64,000 bases of DNA from Clostridium manihotivorum. GTDB taxonomy: Bacteria > Bacillota > Clostridia > Clostridiales > Clostridiaceae. Shown here piece after piece: positions 9,501 to 18,647 of this stretch. How positions within the stretch are numbered: the stretch's first letter is position 1; each line of letters opens with the position of its first letter. Both the position numbers and the translations under genes were made by a program. The notes below the pieces were generated by a model that ran no database searches, was not told the DNA's origin, and worked only from the letters and a program-made list of their open reading frames with translations. Location: contig NZ_CP025746.1 in the NCBI RefSeq assembly GCF_004015185.1, positions 5,535,776 to 5,599,775 of the forward strand, written 5' to 3'.

Positions 9501-9816
9501 TAGCATCACTATTAAATGTATGCTTGAAAATATAATCCCCTGACATTTTCAAACAAACATTCAAATATTAAATTGTTAATAATATACGATATTGTAAGTC
9601 CGGATAAATCACTTTATGAAATTTAATATATAACTTTATCAGCACCCTACTGTGTTATTCAATTAAACTGTGATATAAAGTGATTTATCAACTATACAAC
9701 ATCCTTCTCATAAAAATCCCTTAACTATAGTTGAAAGTATAACTGTAGTCTTAACAGCTATATTGTTTTAGTTTTACAACCACAACTCTTTTTTATTATT
9801 ACCCGCAAAATTAATT

Positions 9817-10464
9817 TTATACCTGTAATATTAATCTTTGTTGCTGTGCTCTAAAGGTTAATGACAGGATATAATTTACCACAAAATATAATAATGCAAT
9901 AGTTCCAAATATAAGGAATACTTGAGTTGTACTTGCGTACATTCCCATTAAAATCATTCCTTTTCCCGTAACCTCTTCTATTCCTACACCCCATAGGAAA
10001 GATGTGTCCTTTATTACAGTAATATATTGAGATACTAGAGCAGGAATCATATTTTTGAAAGCCTGCGGTATTATGATGTATCTTAAGGTTTGAATATTAG
10101 TAAAACCTTGAGAGTGAGCCGCCTCCCATTGTCCTTTTTTTATAGAGTTAAGCCCACCCCTTACTATCTCACCAATTATAGCAGAAGTAAATAAAGTTAG
10201 TGCCAATATACCTGCGTTTACAGGTTTCATATTTACTATAAACCTCGTTACCAGAATCCATAAGAGTGCAGGTGTGTTTCTAACTATTTCTATATATAGA
10301 GCTGACAATTTACCTGCAACCCCCTTAGAGGTGCTTCTTAATATACCAAGTATGGTTCCAAATATCATACTTAATATTATGGTTACTAAAGCTATATAAA
10401 GCGTAAGGCCAAAACCTTGAAGTATGAATTTTAAATTAGTAAAAGAAAATAACTCACCCATCAC
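9817..10464 (-). CDS. Polar amino-acid ABC transporter permease (second)
   Basis: A 215-residue inner-membrane permease of the HisM/GlnP family with about five helices. The EAA loop is visible as GQWEAAHSQGFTNIQTLRYIIIPQAFKNMIPAL. It forms the translocation channel together with the permease encoded immediately upstream. The annotated GTG start overlaps the upstream stop (GTGATG), and the ATG three bases on is an equally good start. It is the last gene of the operon. The substrate is likely glutamate/aspartate or a similar polar amino acid by family resemblance only. Confidence 0.9.
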   Translation of the reverse strand: MMGELFSFTNLKFILQGFGLTLYIALVTIILSMIFGTILGILRSTSKGVAGKLSALYIEIVRNTPALLWILVTRFIVNMKPVNAGILALTLFTSAIIGEIVRGGLNSIKKGQWEAAHSQGFTNIQTLRYIIIPQAFKNMIPALVSQYITVIKDTSFLWGVGIEEVTGKGMILMGMYASTTQVFLIFGTIALLYFVVNYILSLTFRAQQQRLILQV

Positions 10465-11186
10465 GCTGTGGCCTCCTCTTTGTAGTCAAGTTTGTCTTCT
10501 TCTGATTGATTTCTGTTAAACATCTTACTTTCATTCTTTTCTAAAGCTCTTGCAAGGCTTGTTAATGGGAAGCATATAATTAAATAAAGTATCCCTGTAA
10601 CAACATAAGCTGGTCCATAGTATAAGTTGCCACTTGACCAAGAATCCGTTTGATACATTAAATCTCCACCTGCAATTATTGAAAGTATTGATGTATTTTT
10701 AATAAGATTAACAGCCTGATTTGTTAATGGAGGAAGCATTATACTTTTTGCTTGTGGCAATATTATATATCTCATAGCTTCCCAATAGGAAAACCCTTGA
10801 GAGTACGCTGCCTCTAATTGACCTTTATTTATAGAATTTATCCCCGCTCTTACTACCTCAGCGATATAAGCTCCATGGTATACCCCAATTCCTAATACAC
10901 CTATAGCAAATACAGGTAGTACTATTCCAAGATGAGGAAGTCCATTGTACAAGAAGAATACTTGAATTAATAATGGTGTATTTTGTATAAACTCTACATA
11001 AATACGACTTATTACTTCTAAGACTCTTATCTTAGAAGTAGAAAACATACCAAATAATACTCCAATTACTAAAGATAAAATAAGTGCCAATATAGATACT
11101 TTAAGTGTCATCGTGAAACCATCAAAAAATACTCTCCAATCAGTAAACAGAGCCTGCCATTTGAACCAGGCAAAAGGTCCGTTCAT
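10461..11186 (-). CDS. Polar amino-acid ABC transporter permease (first)
   Basis: A 241-residue permease of the His/Glu/Gln/Arg family. The N-terminal GFTMTLKVSILALILSLVIG is the usual first helix, FIQNTPLLIQVFFLYNGLP is a family hallmark, and the EAA loop reads GQLEAAYSQGFSYWEAMRYIILPQA. It is translationally coupled on both sides: its start shares bases with the stop of the binding-protein gene (TAATG), and its stop overlaps the next permease. The C-terminal tail is charged and cytoplasmic. Confidence 0.92.
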   Translation of the reverse strand: MNGPFAWFKWQALFTDWRVFFDGFTMTLKVSILALILSLVIGVLFGMFSTSKIRVLEVISRIYVEFIQNTPLLIQVFFLYNGLPHLGIVLPVFAIGVLGIGVYHGAYIAEVVRAGINSINKGQLEAAYSQGFSYWEAMRYIILPQAKSIMLPPLTNQAVNLIKNTSILSIIAGGDLMYQTDSWSSGNLYYGPAYVVTGILYLIICFPLTSLARALEKNESKMFNRNQSEEDKLDYKEEATA

Positions 11187-12001
11187 TACTTAAGCCCCCA
11201 CTTACTAATTAACTTATCAAGTTCACCTGATTTTTTCATTTCAGAAATGGTTTCATTTATGACTTTTGCCAATTCAGTATTAGTTTTCTTTGATGCAATA
11301 CCATAATCTTGAGGACTAAACTTGTCAGATAATATTTTAGTGTTGTCATCTAAATATCCAAGAAGTATAGCTCCATCTACTGAGAAACAATCAACTCTTC
11401 CTGAAGATAAAGCTGTTTTTATCTCGGGATAACTAGCAAATTCTGAGAAAGTTAGCTTAATGCCTTGTTTATCAGCTTCAGCTTGTAAAGCCTTTTTTGT
11501 AGTTGAGCTTTGTGCTACTCCTACTTTTTTTCCATTCAAATCTTTAAAGCTGCTTATTCCAGAATCTTTCTTTACTAACAAACCTACTCCATCTGTAAAA
11601 TATGGATCAGAAAAGTTATAGCTTTTCTTTCTTTCATCGGTTATGGTAAAGGTAGCAGCTACCATATCAACTTCTCCACTATCTAAAAGTGGCCCTCTAG
11701 TCTTAGCTGTTACCGCTTGAAGATCAAGCTTATTTTCATCACCTAATATTTTCTTAGCTACAGCTCTTGCTATATCAATTTCAAAACCATCAATTTTACC
11801 TGTACTTGGATCCTTATAACCATACTTAGGAACATCTACTTTTACACCAACCTTTAGAGTTCCTCTATCTATTATTTTTTGTATTTCTGCCGGCTTACTA
11901 TCTTTACCACCACTAGAACTAGCAGTCTTGCTTGGCCCAGAAGAACAGCCTGCTAATGTTAACGTTAATGCAAGGACTAAAATCGAAGTTATCTTTTTCA
12001 T
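11186..12001 (-). CDS. Amino-acid ABC transporter substrate-binding lipoprotein
   Basis: A 271-residue family 3 (SBP_bac_3) binding protein. The signal peptide ends in the lipobox LAGC, so the mature protein is tethered to the outer face of the membrane. The mature part starts with IIDRGTLKVGVKVDVPKYGY and includes GFEIDIARAVAKKI, VDMVAATFTITDERKKSYNF and FSDPYF, the amino-acid binding signatures of the GlnH/PEB1 group. It delivers substrate to the two permeases encoded downstream. Resemblance to PEB1-type proteins suggests aspartate/glutamate, but specificity is not certain. Confidence 0.92.
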   Translation of the reverse strand: MKKITSILVLALTLTLAGCSSGPSKTASSSGGKDSKPAEIQKIIDRGTLKVGVKVDVPKYGYKDPSTGKIDGFEIDIARAVAKKILGDENKLDLQAVTAKTRGPLLDSGEVDMVAATFTITDERKKSYNFSDPYFTDGVGLLVKKDSGISSFKDLNGKKVGVAQSSTTKKALQAEADKQGIKLTFSEFASYPEIKTALSSGRVDCFSVDGAILLGYLDDNTKILSDKFSPQDYGIASKKTNTELAKVINETISEMKKSGELDKLISKWGLK

Positions 12002-12016
12002 TGCTTTACCCCCTAA

Positions 12017-12742
12017 TTATCTTAATATCTTGCTTAAAAATATCTTTGTCCTCTCGTGTGTAGGATTTTTAAAGAAATGCTCTGGAGTCCCTTGCTCGAT
12101 TATTTCTCCACCATCCATAAATATAACTCTATCTGCAACTTGTCTAGCAAACCCCATTTCATGAGTAACAACTACCATTGTTATCTTTTCATGTGATAAG
12201 CTAACCATAACATCTAAGACTTCCTGTATCATCTCTGGATCGAGAGCAGATGTAGGTTCATCAAAAAGTATTATTTTCGGATGCATATTAAGAGCTCTTG
12301 CTATTGCCACTCTTTGTTGCTGCCCTCCAGATAGTTGTGATGGATAAGCATTTGCTTTATGTTTTAATCCAACTCTCTCTAAATATTCAAGTCCTGTTTT
12401 TTCTGCTTCCTCTTTAGACACCTTTTGTATCTTTATTGGAGCTAAAGTCAAGTTTTCAAGTACAGTTTTATGTGGATATAAGTTAAAGCCTTGGAACACC
12501 ATAGCAGCTGATTGCCTTACTTTAGTAACTGGTGCCTTAGGTGCAGTAAGGTCAACCCCATCAACAATAACCTTACCTGAAGTAGGCTCTTCTAGAAAGT
12601 TCATACATCTAATCAATGTACTCTTTCCAGATCCACTTGGCCCTATAACAACTAACTTTTCTCCTTCTTTAACTGATAAATTTATATTTTTCAATACGTG
12701 AAGTTTTCCAAAATGCTTATTCAAACCTTCTAATTCAATCAT
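12017..12742 (-). CDS. Amino-acid ABC transporter ATPase (GlnQ-like)
   Basis: A 241-residue ATPase: Walker A GPSGSGKST, Q-loop AMVFQGFNLYPHKTVLEN, signature LSGGQQQRVAIARAL, Walker B IILFDEPTSALDPEM and H-loop VVTHEMGFA. The SALDPE and EMGFARQVADRVIFMDGG segments are characteristic of GlnQ/HisP-type amino-acid importers. It is the first gene of a four-gene minus-strand operon ordered ATPase, binding protein, permease, permease. Confidence 0.95.
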   Translation of the reverse strand: MIELEGLNKHFGKLHVLKNINLSVKEGEKLVVIGPSGSGKSTLIRCMNFLEEPTSGKVIVDGVDLTAPKAPVTKVRQSAAMVFQGFNLYPHKTVLENLTLAPIKIQKVSKEEAEKTGLEYLERVGLKHKANAYPSQLSGGQQQRVAIARALNMHPKIILFDEPTSALDPEMIQEVLDVMVSLSHEKITMVVVTHEMGFARQVADRVIFMDGGEIIEQGTPEHFFKNPTHERTKIFLSKILR

Positions 12743-13285
12743 AATAGCCCCCCTTTAAACGACAATCCCCCAAAAACAAACAAGCTAATAAATTCAAAAT
12801 ATTTTATCGTTATATCAAAAAATGCGATGTTTTTTTAATAAAACATTACATCAAACGTTAGTTTTTTACTTATTTATATATTAACAACTTATGAAGATGT
12901 AGTCAATAAATATTCAAAACTTTGCATAATTATATAATGTTTCCTGCATATTTTTAAAATTATTATATATTTTTTAAATAAAAAAACCTTTACATTGCTA
13001 AATCAATATTATATTTTTATATTTTTATAATTTTATTATTTTATAAATATATCCTCCATTATTAAAGCTATATATCAATAAAAAGCCTCTTATTTTAATT
13101 CTTTATCAAAACATAGTAATTAAAATTCAGAATTTAAAGAATATCCTTAGGATTTAAGAGTTGATTTATTTAGGATTTGAATAAAGTACTTTATTTTGTT
13201 TTTACATACAATCTAAACGGCATAGCATAACTACTTTAAAGGACTAATTTTATATGTTGTTAAACTTGCACATTTCTTAAAAATG

Positions 13286-13316
13286 AAAAAGCTCCTCCAT
13301 ATATGGAGAAGCTTTT
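13286..13316 (-). terminator. gpmI intrinsic terminator
   Basis: AAAAGCTTCTCCATATATGG stem with a T-rich tail on the minus strand. It lies about 165 bases past the gpmI stop because a repeat element sits in between. Confidence 0.85.
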
Positions 13317-13328
13317 AGCTTTCAATTT

Positions 13329-13460
13329 TGCTACGTTTAATAACATTATTGAAATTAAGCAGCTATGAAGGAGATACTAAATGAGCGAGCTATTATAATA
13401 AGCTCATCTAAGCATCCGATGATTGACCACTCAATTTCAGCACGGTACTTTAACATAGCC
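13329..13460. repeat. GGCTATGTT repeat, copy A (complete)
   Basis: About 130 bp with terminal inverted repeats of about 35 bases: left GCTACGTTTAATAACATTA, right CTTTAACATAGCC. The interior holds ATTGAAATTAAGCAGCTATG and the mirrored CATCCGATGATTGACCACTC. It lies in the 3' untranslated region of gpmI. No protein is encoded. Confidence 0.75.
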
Positions 13461-13477
13461 TTAATTTTAACCGTAGA

Positions 13478-15013
13478 TTACTTTATAAGTGATTTTCCTG
13501 TCATTTCAGCTGGAACTTCTAAGCCCATAACTTCAAGCATTGTTGGAGCTATGTCAGAAAGTCTTCCACCTTCTCTAAGGTCTTTACCCTTAGCAGTCTT
13601 TGATACCCAAAGGTATGGAACTGGTTCAGTTGTGTGAGAAGTCATTGGTCCACCAGTTGTTTGGTCTATCATTATTTCTGCATTACCATGGTCAGCAGTT
13701 ACAAATACAGTACCATCTTTTTCAAGAACTTTTTCTATTACCTTACCTGCACATTCATCTACAGCTTCTATAGCCTTCTTAGCTGCTTCAAGAATTCCAG
13801 TATGTCCAACCATATCTGGGTTAGCAAAGTTAAGTATTATCATATCATAAGTATCAGAATCTAGTCTTGTCAAAAGTTCTTCTGTTAATTCATAAGCACT
13901 CATTTCTGGCTTTAAGTCATAAGTAGCAACCTTTGGTGAAGGTATAAGAGCTCTATCTTCGCCATTGTTTGGAGCTTCAACTCCACCGTTGAAGAAGAAA
14001 GTTACGTGAGCGTACTTCTCAGTTTCAGCTATTCTTAATTGGTTTAAGCCTTTATCTGAAACATATTGACCTAAAGTATTAGTTATAGTTTGTGGCTTGT
14101 ACGCTACATGAACACCTTCAATTGTCTTATCATATTGAGTCATAGTAACATAAGTAAGATCTAAAGTCTCTCTTTCAAATCCAGCAAATTCCTTATCATT
14201 TATAGCTCTAGTTATTTCTCTAGCTCTATCAGGTCTGAAGTTGAAGAATATTACTGAATCTCCGTTTTTGATATTTCCAGTAGGCTGTCCATCTTCTAAG
14301 ATAACGCAAGGTAAAACGAACTCATCAGTTTTGTTATCACTATATGATTTTTCCATACATTCAACTGCACTGTTAGCTGTTTCACCCTTAGCGTTAACTA
14401 TTGCATCATAAGCTAATTGAACTCTTTCCCATCTGTTATCTCTATCCATCGCATAGTATCTACCACTTACTGTAGCTATCTTACCTACGCCAATTTCTTT
14501 CATATAGCTTTCTAGAGCTTCTATAAAGCCTTTACCTGATGAAGGAGCAACGTCTCTTCCATCCATAAATGGGTGTACATAAACTTTAGTTAAACCTTTT
14601 TTCTTAGCTAAAGCTAATAATCCCTTTAAGTGTTCTATATGTGAGTGAACTCCACCATCTGAAAGTAGACCTAATAAATGTAATGCACTATCATTCTTTA
14701 ATGCATTATCAACAGCTAGGTTTAACTCAGCATTATCGAAGAAATCTCCATCTTCTATAGCTTTAGTTATTCTTGTAAGCTCTTGATATATTATTCTTCC
14801 TGCACCTATATTTAAGTGTCCTACTTCTGAGTTACCCATTTGTCCTGTAGGTAACCCTACATCCATTCCGCTTGCTTGAATAGTTGTATGTGGATATTCA
14901 TTAAAGTATCTATCTAAGTTCGGCTTGTTAGCTGCTTCTACAGCATTTCCTTCTGACTTAGGAGCTATTCCAAATCCGTCTAATATCATTAACATTACTG
15001 GTTTTTTAGTCAT
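13478..15013 (-). CDS. gpmI: Phosphoglycerate mutase, cofactor-independent
   Basis: Interconverts 3- and 2-phosphoglycerate with a phosphoserine intermediate and two metal ions (alkaline phosphatase superfamily). The 511 residues match the usual length. MILDGFG holds the first metal ligand, GQMGNSEVGHLNIGAGR the catalytic serine, and VFVTADHGNAE and TSHTTEPVPY further metal ligands. I start it at the ATG at 15013, directly after TGGAGGGTAAT; an ATG four codons earlier overlaps that Shine-Dalgarno site. It follows tpiA but is separated by a terminator (15213-15265), so it probably has its own promoter as well. Confidence 0.97.
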   Translation of the reverse strand: MTKKPVMLMILDGFGIAPKSEGNAVEAANKPNLDRYFNEYPHTTIQASGMDVGLPTGQMGNSEVGHLNIGAGRIIYQELTRITKAIEDGDFFDNAELNLAVDNALKNDSALHLLGLLSDGGVHSHIEHLKGLLALAKKKGLTKVYVHPFMDGRDVAPSSGKGFIEALESYMKEIGVGKIATVSGRYYAMDRDNRWERVQLAYDAIVNAKGETANSAVECMEKSYSDNKTDEFVLPCVILEDGQPTGNIKNGDSVIFFNFRPDRAREITRAINDKEFAGFERETLDLTYVTMTQYDKTIEGVHVAYKPQTITNTLGQYVSDKGLNQLRIAETEKYAHVTFFFNGGVEAPNNGEDRALIPSPKVATYDLKPEMSAYELTEELLTRLDSDTYDMIILNFANPDMVGHTGILEAAKKAIEAVDECAGKVIEKVLEKDGTVFVTADHGNAEIMIDQTTGGPMTSHTTEPVPYLWVSKTAKGKDLREGGRLSDIAPTMLEVMGLEVPAEMTGKSLIK

Positions 15014-15083
15014 ATTACCCTCCATTATTCATTAATACATTTTAAGAGAACTCTCTTAATCAAATACTATAAATAGTTAACTT

Positions 15084-15145
15084 AGGCATTGTTATAAGCT
15101 TGCATTAAATTCAAATATTTAAGCTTTCAATACTTTAACATAGCC
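15084..15145. repeat. GGCTATGTT repeat, short derivative
   Basis: About 62 bp ending in the same TTTAACATAGCC as copy A, with left end GGCATTGTTATAAGCTTG and a palindromic centre around AAGCTT/AAATATTTAAGCTT. Probably an internally deleted relative. Confidence 0.45.
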
Positions 15146-15212
15146 TTAATTTAATCTTATGTACGATAAAATATATAAGATTTACACACTCAATTATAAT
15201 ATGCTAGAAAAT

Positions 15213-15265
15213 AAAAAACAATAGCAACAAACAATTGGTATTAGTTGCCTGTCACTATTGTTTAT
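15213..15265 (-). terminator. tpiA intrinsic terminator
   Basis: AAACAATAG near one end pairs with CTATTGTTT at the other, with TTTTTTATTTT following on the minus strand, about 100 bases past the tpiA stop. Confidence 0.75.
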
Positions 15266-15358
15266 ATCTTAAAAGTTTAATAATAGCATTAAATTAAGAT
15301 GCTATTGCAAAGCTGCTACACATCTTAATTGCAAAGTACTAATTAAACATGGTAGATC

Positions 15359-16105
15359 TTAATAGTTAACTATTGCTGCGAAGTCAGTTGCTATTAAACT
15401 TGCTCCACCAACTAAAGCACCATCAATATCTGATTGCTCCATTTGTTCCTTTATTGTTGAAGGCTTAACGCTTCCACCGTATTGGATTCTTGTCTTGTCA
15501 GCAACTTCTGCTCCAAATAAAGCAGCAACCATCTTTCTTATAGCAGCTATTGTTTCATTAGCTTGTTCTTTAGTAGCTGTTTTACCAGTTCCTATAGCCC
15601 AGATTGGTTCGTAAGCTATAACTAATTCTTCTACTTGTTCTTTAGTTAATCCAGCTAAGTCAGCCTTTATTTGAGCTTCTATAACTGCATCTGTCTTTCC
15701 TGATTCTCTTTCTTCTAAGCTTTCACCAACACATAGTATTGGAACTATCTTATGAGCAAAAGCAGCCTTTAACTTCTTGTTTACTGTTTCATCAGTTTCA
15801 GCAAAGTATTGTCTTCTTTCGCTGTGTCCTATAACAACATAATCTATAGCTAAAGCTTCTAACATTCCTGGAGCTATTTCTCCAGTGAAAGCACCTTTCT
15901 CTTCCCAGTGCATGTTTTGAGCTCCAACCTTTATGTTAGTTCCAGCTACTGCTTTTTTAACAGCATCTAAAGCTACGAATGTTGGACAAACTACAACTTC
16001 ACTGCTAGCATCCTTTACTAATGTCTTTAATTCTTCTATAAACTTAACTGCTTCATCAACAGTGTAATGCATCTTCCAGTTTCCTGCGATTATTGGCTTT
16101 CTCAT
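15359..16105 (-). CDS. tpiA: Triosephosphate isomerase
   Basis: Interconverts dihydroxyacetone phosphate and glyceraldehyde 3-phosphate. The 248-residue TIM barrel has all catalytic groups: lysine in AGNWKMH, histidine in VIGHSERRQYF, and glutamate in VIAYEPIWAIGTGKTA, plus the phosphate-binding QYGGSVKPST. I place the start at ATG 16105, behind GAGGTGAAAGAT; the GTG nine bases upstream is part of the ribosome site. It lies downstream of pgk with about 220 intervening bases that have no obvious terminator, so cotranscription with gapA-pgk is likely. Confidence 0.97.
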   Translation of the reverse strand: MRKPIIAGNWKMHYTVDEAVKFIEELKTLVKDASSEVVVCPTFVALDAVKKAVAGTNIKVGAQNMHWEEKGAFTGEIAPGMLEALAIDYVVIGHSERRQYFAETDETVNKKLKAAFAHKIVPILCVGESLEERESGKTDAVIEAQIKADLAGLTKEQVEELVIAYEPIWAIGTGKTATKEQANETIAAIRKMVAALFGAEVADKTRIQYGGSVKPSTIKEQMEQSDIDGALVGGASLIATDFAAIVNY

Positions 16106-16326
16106 ATCTTTCACCTCATAATTTTTTAATTTCTATAACATCCATTGATCTTAACTTAACAAGTTTAAGCTCAAGCCGCATAGAATCTATAAATTCTTAA
16201 CTTCTTATCTTTTTAACTTTTAAAAAACATAAAAAGTTATATTGTTAAATTCTTTTATTTTTAACATTATAGATTTATTAGTTTATAAGGAGCGACCTAA
16301 GCCGCCCCCCACACTAATAAAGTCTA

Positions 16327-17505
16327 TTATTTATCGTTTAAAGCTGTTATTCCTGGAAGGTCTTTTCCTTCTAAGAATTCAAGAGATGCTCCACCACCAG
16401 TTGAGATGTGAGTCATCTTGTCACCAAAGCCTAGTATATTAACAGCAGCAGCTGAGTCTCCTCCACCTATTACTGTTGTAGCATCTGCATCAGCCATAGC
16501 CTTAGCAACTGCAACTGTTCCCTTATTGAAGTTTTCGAATTCGAATACTCCCATTGGTCCGTTCCAGATTACAGTCTTAGCATCTTTTATAGCTTCAGCA
16601 TATAAAGCTTCTGTCTTTGGTCCTATATCTAGTCCCATAAATCCGGCTTCTATGTTTTGGTCTTCAGTAACCTTAGGTTCAACATCTTTGAACTCAGCAG
16701 CTACTCTGTGGTCTACAGGTAATAAGAACTTAACATTCTTAGCCTTAGCTTTTTCAACCATTTCTAAAGCATAGTCTAATCTATCAGCTTCTACTAATGA
16801 GCTTCCGATTTCATATCCTTGAGCCTTTAAGAATGTATAAGCCATTCCTCCACCTATGATTATAGTATCAACCTTATCTAATAGGTTGTTTATAACAGCT
16901 ATCTTATCTGAAACCTTAGCTCCACCTAATATAGCAACGAAAGGTCTAACTGGGTTGTTTACAGCTTCTCCTAAGAACTTTAATTCTTTTTGAATTAAGT
17001 ATCCACATACAGCTGTATCAACAAACTTAGTAACTCCTTCTGTTGATGAGTGAGCTCTGTGAGCAGTTCCGAAAGCATCATTTACGTATATATCACAAAG
17101 ACTAGCTAATTCTTTTGATAATTCTTCTCCGTTTTTGCTTTCTTCTTTTCTGCATCTTGTGTTTTCAAGAAGAACAACGTCTCCTTCTTTCATTTCTGCT
17201 ACAGCTTTTCTAGCATTTTCTCCAACTACTTCTTGATCCGCAGCGAAAACAACTTCTTTGTCTAGCATTTCGCTTAATCTCTTAGCAACTGGTGCTAAAG
17301 ACTTAGAAGCATCTTTTCCTAAATGTGAGCAAAGTATAACCTTTGCATTATTAGCTATTAGGTATTTTATTGTTGGAAGTGCTCCAACTAATCTATTTTC
17401 ATCTGTTATAACGCCATCTTTTAGAGGAACGTTAAAATCACATCTTACTAATACTCTTTTACCTTTTACTTCAACATCTTCAATTGTCTTCTTATTGAAA
17501 CTCAT
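16327..17505 (-). CDS. pgk: Phosphoglycerate kinase
   Basis: Transfers phosphate from 1,3-bisphosphoglycerate to ADP. The 392 residues match the bacterial length. The N-terminal substrate-binding segment is VLVRCDFNVPL with ILCSHLGK; the C-terminal nucleotide site includes FVAILGGAKVSDKI, WNGPMGVFE and TTVIGGGDSAAAV near the end. The start is ATG at 17505 after GAGGTGAAAATCC. It lies directly downstream of gapA, with a stable hairpin (17537-17574) between the two that may lower pgk expression relative to gapA. Confidence 0.97.
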   Translation of the reverse strand: MSFNKKTIEDVEVKGKRVLVRCDFNVPLKDGVITDENRLVGALPTIKYLIANNAKVILCSHLGKDASKSLAPVAKRLSEMLDKEVVFAADQEVVGENARKAVAEMKEGDVVLLENTRCRKEESKNGEELSKELASLCDIYVNDAFGTAHRAHSSTEGVTKFVDTAVCGYLIQKELKFLGEAVNNPVRPFVAILGGAKVSDKIAVINNLLDKVDTIIIGGGMAYTFLKAQGYEIGSSLVEADRLDYALEMVEKAKAKNVKFLLPVDHRVAAEFKDVEPKVTEDQNIEAGFMGLDIGPKTEALYAEAIKDAKTVIWNGPMGVFEFENFNKGTVAVAKAMADADATTVIGGGDSAAAVNILGFGDKMTHISTGGGASLEFLEGKDLPGITALNDK

Positions 17506-17536
17506 GGATTTTCACCTCATAATTTAAAATTTTAAA

Positions 17537-17574
17537 AGGTCTGGCCTTATAGCCATAACTACAAAACCAGACCT
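17537..17574 (-). terminator. gapA-pgk intercistronic hairpin (attenuator-like)
   Basis: AGGTCTGG and CCAGACCT form an 8-bp perfect stem, followed on the minus strand by TTTTAAAATTTT. The tail is imperfect, so it probably terminates only part of transcription or stabilises the gapA 3' end. Confidence 0.55.
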
Positions 17575-17633
17575 ATATAATATTACTTAAATTCTGTTAT
17601 CTAACAGAGTTATATCAGTTTAAATAGTTTAAA

Positions 17634-18647
17634 CTATTTAGCGTCAACTTCTGACATGTGGATCATTAAGTCGATTAACTTGTTTGAATAACCCCATTCG
17701 TTGTCATACCAAGAAACTAACTTAACGAAGTTTCCGTTTAATGATATACCAGCTTCTGCATCGAATATAGAAGTTCTCTTGTCATGGATGAAGTCAGTTG
17801 AAACAACTGCATCTTCAGTGTATCCAAGAATACCCTTTAATTCATTTTCTGAAGCCTTCTTAACAGCTGCCTTTATTTCTTCATAAGTAGCTGCTTTTTC
17901 TAATCTACAAGTTAAGTCAACAACTGAAACGTCGATTGTTGGTACTCTGAATGACATACCAGTTAATTTTCCGTTTAATTCAGGTATAACTTTACCTACT
18001 GCTTTAGCAGCACCAGTTGATGAAGGGATGATGTTAGCAGCTGCAGCTCTTCCACCTCTCCAATCCTTGTTTGAAGGACCATCAACAGTCTTTTGAGTAG
18101 CTGTAGTTGAATGAACTGTAGTCATTAAACCTTCAACTAAACCAAAGTTGTCGTTTATAACCTTTGCTAAAGGAGCAAGACAGTTTGTAGTACATGATGC
18201 ATTTGATACAACAGTCATATCCTTAGTGTACTTGTCATTGTTAACTCCCATAACGAACATTGGAGCGTCTGCTGATGGAGCTGATATAGCAACCTTCTTA
18301 GCGCCGCCTTTGAAGTGAGCTGAAGCCTTTTCTACAGTTGTGAAAACACCTGTACATTCAGCAACGTATTCAGCACCAGCTGAAGCCCAAGCTATGTTTG
18401 CAGGATCTTTTTCAGCAAATACTTTTATAGTTTGTCCATTAACTACTAGGGCATTGTTTGCCTTGTCTACTGAAACTTCACCTTCGAATTTTCCATGAAC
18501 TGAATCGTAAGTTAACATGTATACCATGTAATCTAAGTCGATGAATGGATCGTTTATTGCCTTAACTTCTACATTCTTGTTGTCAAGAGCTGCTCTAAAA
18601 GCAAGACGTCCTATTCTTCCAAAACCATTGATACCTATTTTTACCAT
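17634..18647 (-). CDS. gapA: Glyceraldehyde-3-phosphate dehydrogenase (NAD, phosphorylating)
   Basis: Oxidises glyceraldehyde 3-phosphate to 1,3-bisphosphoglycerate. The 337 residues have the N-terminal Rossmann motif GINGFGRIGRLAFRA, the catalytic cysteine in SNASCTTNCLAPLAK, the HSTTATQKTVDGP region and WYDNEWGYSNKL near the C-terminus. The start follows AGGAGGTAGTTCAA. It is the first glycolytic gene after the regulator cggR and has its own promoter with a CggR-type operator (18839-18867). Confidence 0.98.
   Translation of the reverse strand: MVKIGINGFGRIGRLAFRAALDNKNVEVKAINDPFIDLDYMVYMLTYDSVHGKFEGEVSVDKANNALVVNGQTIKVFAEKDPANIAWASAGAEYVAECTGVFTTVEKASAHFKGGAKKVAISAPSADAPMFVMGVNNDKYTKDMTVVSNASCTTNCLAPLAKVINDNFGLVEGLMTTVHSTTATQKTVDGPSNKDWRGGRAAAANIIPSSTGAAKAVGKVIPELNGKLTGMSFRVPTIDVSVVDLTCRLEKAATYEEIKAAVKKASENELKGILGYTEDAVVSTDFIHDKRTSIFDAEAGISLNGNFVKLVSWYDNEWGYSNKLIDLMIHMSEVDAK

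Larger units (their letters stand above)
8858..9816. other. Long gene-free region with hairpins and a promoter
   Basis: Nearly 1 kb without a recognisable gene. It holds a perfect terminator-like palindrome (9085-9120), a consensus sigma-A promoter on the plus strand (9292-9319) followed by a strong hairpin (about 9331-9393), and two adjacent inverted repeats (GCCTCCTAGG/CCTAGGAGGC near 9448-9473 and CTCTATG/CATAGAG near 9479-9497). Near 9152-9185 a short stretch resembles part of the GGCTATGTT repeat (TGAAATTAAGCAGC). Confidence 0.6.
12743..13477. other. Intergenic region between gpmI and the amino-acid ABC operon
   Basis: Very AT-rich. It contains the gpmI terminator (13286-13316) and a full GGCTATGTT repeat (13329-13460). 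The ABC operon promoter must lie near 12750-12950 but I see no clear consensus and no riboswitch. Confidence 0.6.
15014..15358. other. tpiA-gpmI intergenic region
   Basis: Contains the tpiA terminator (15213-15265) and a short palindromic relative of the GGCTATGTT repeat (15084-15145), ending CTTTAACATAGCC. No gene seen. Confidence 0.55.
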
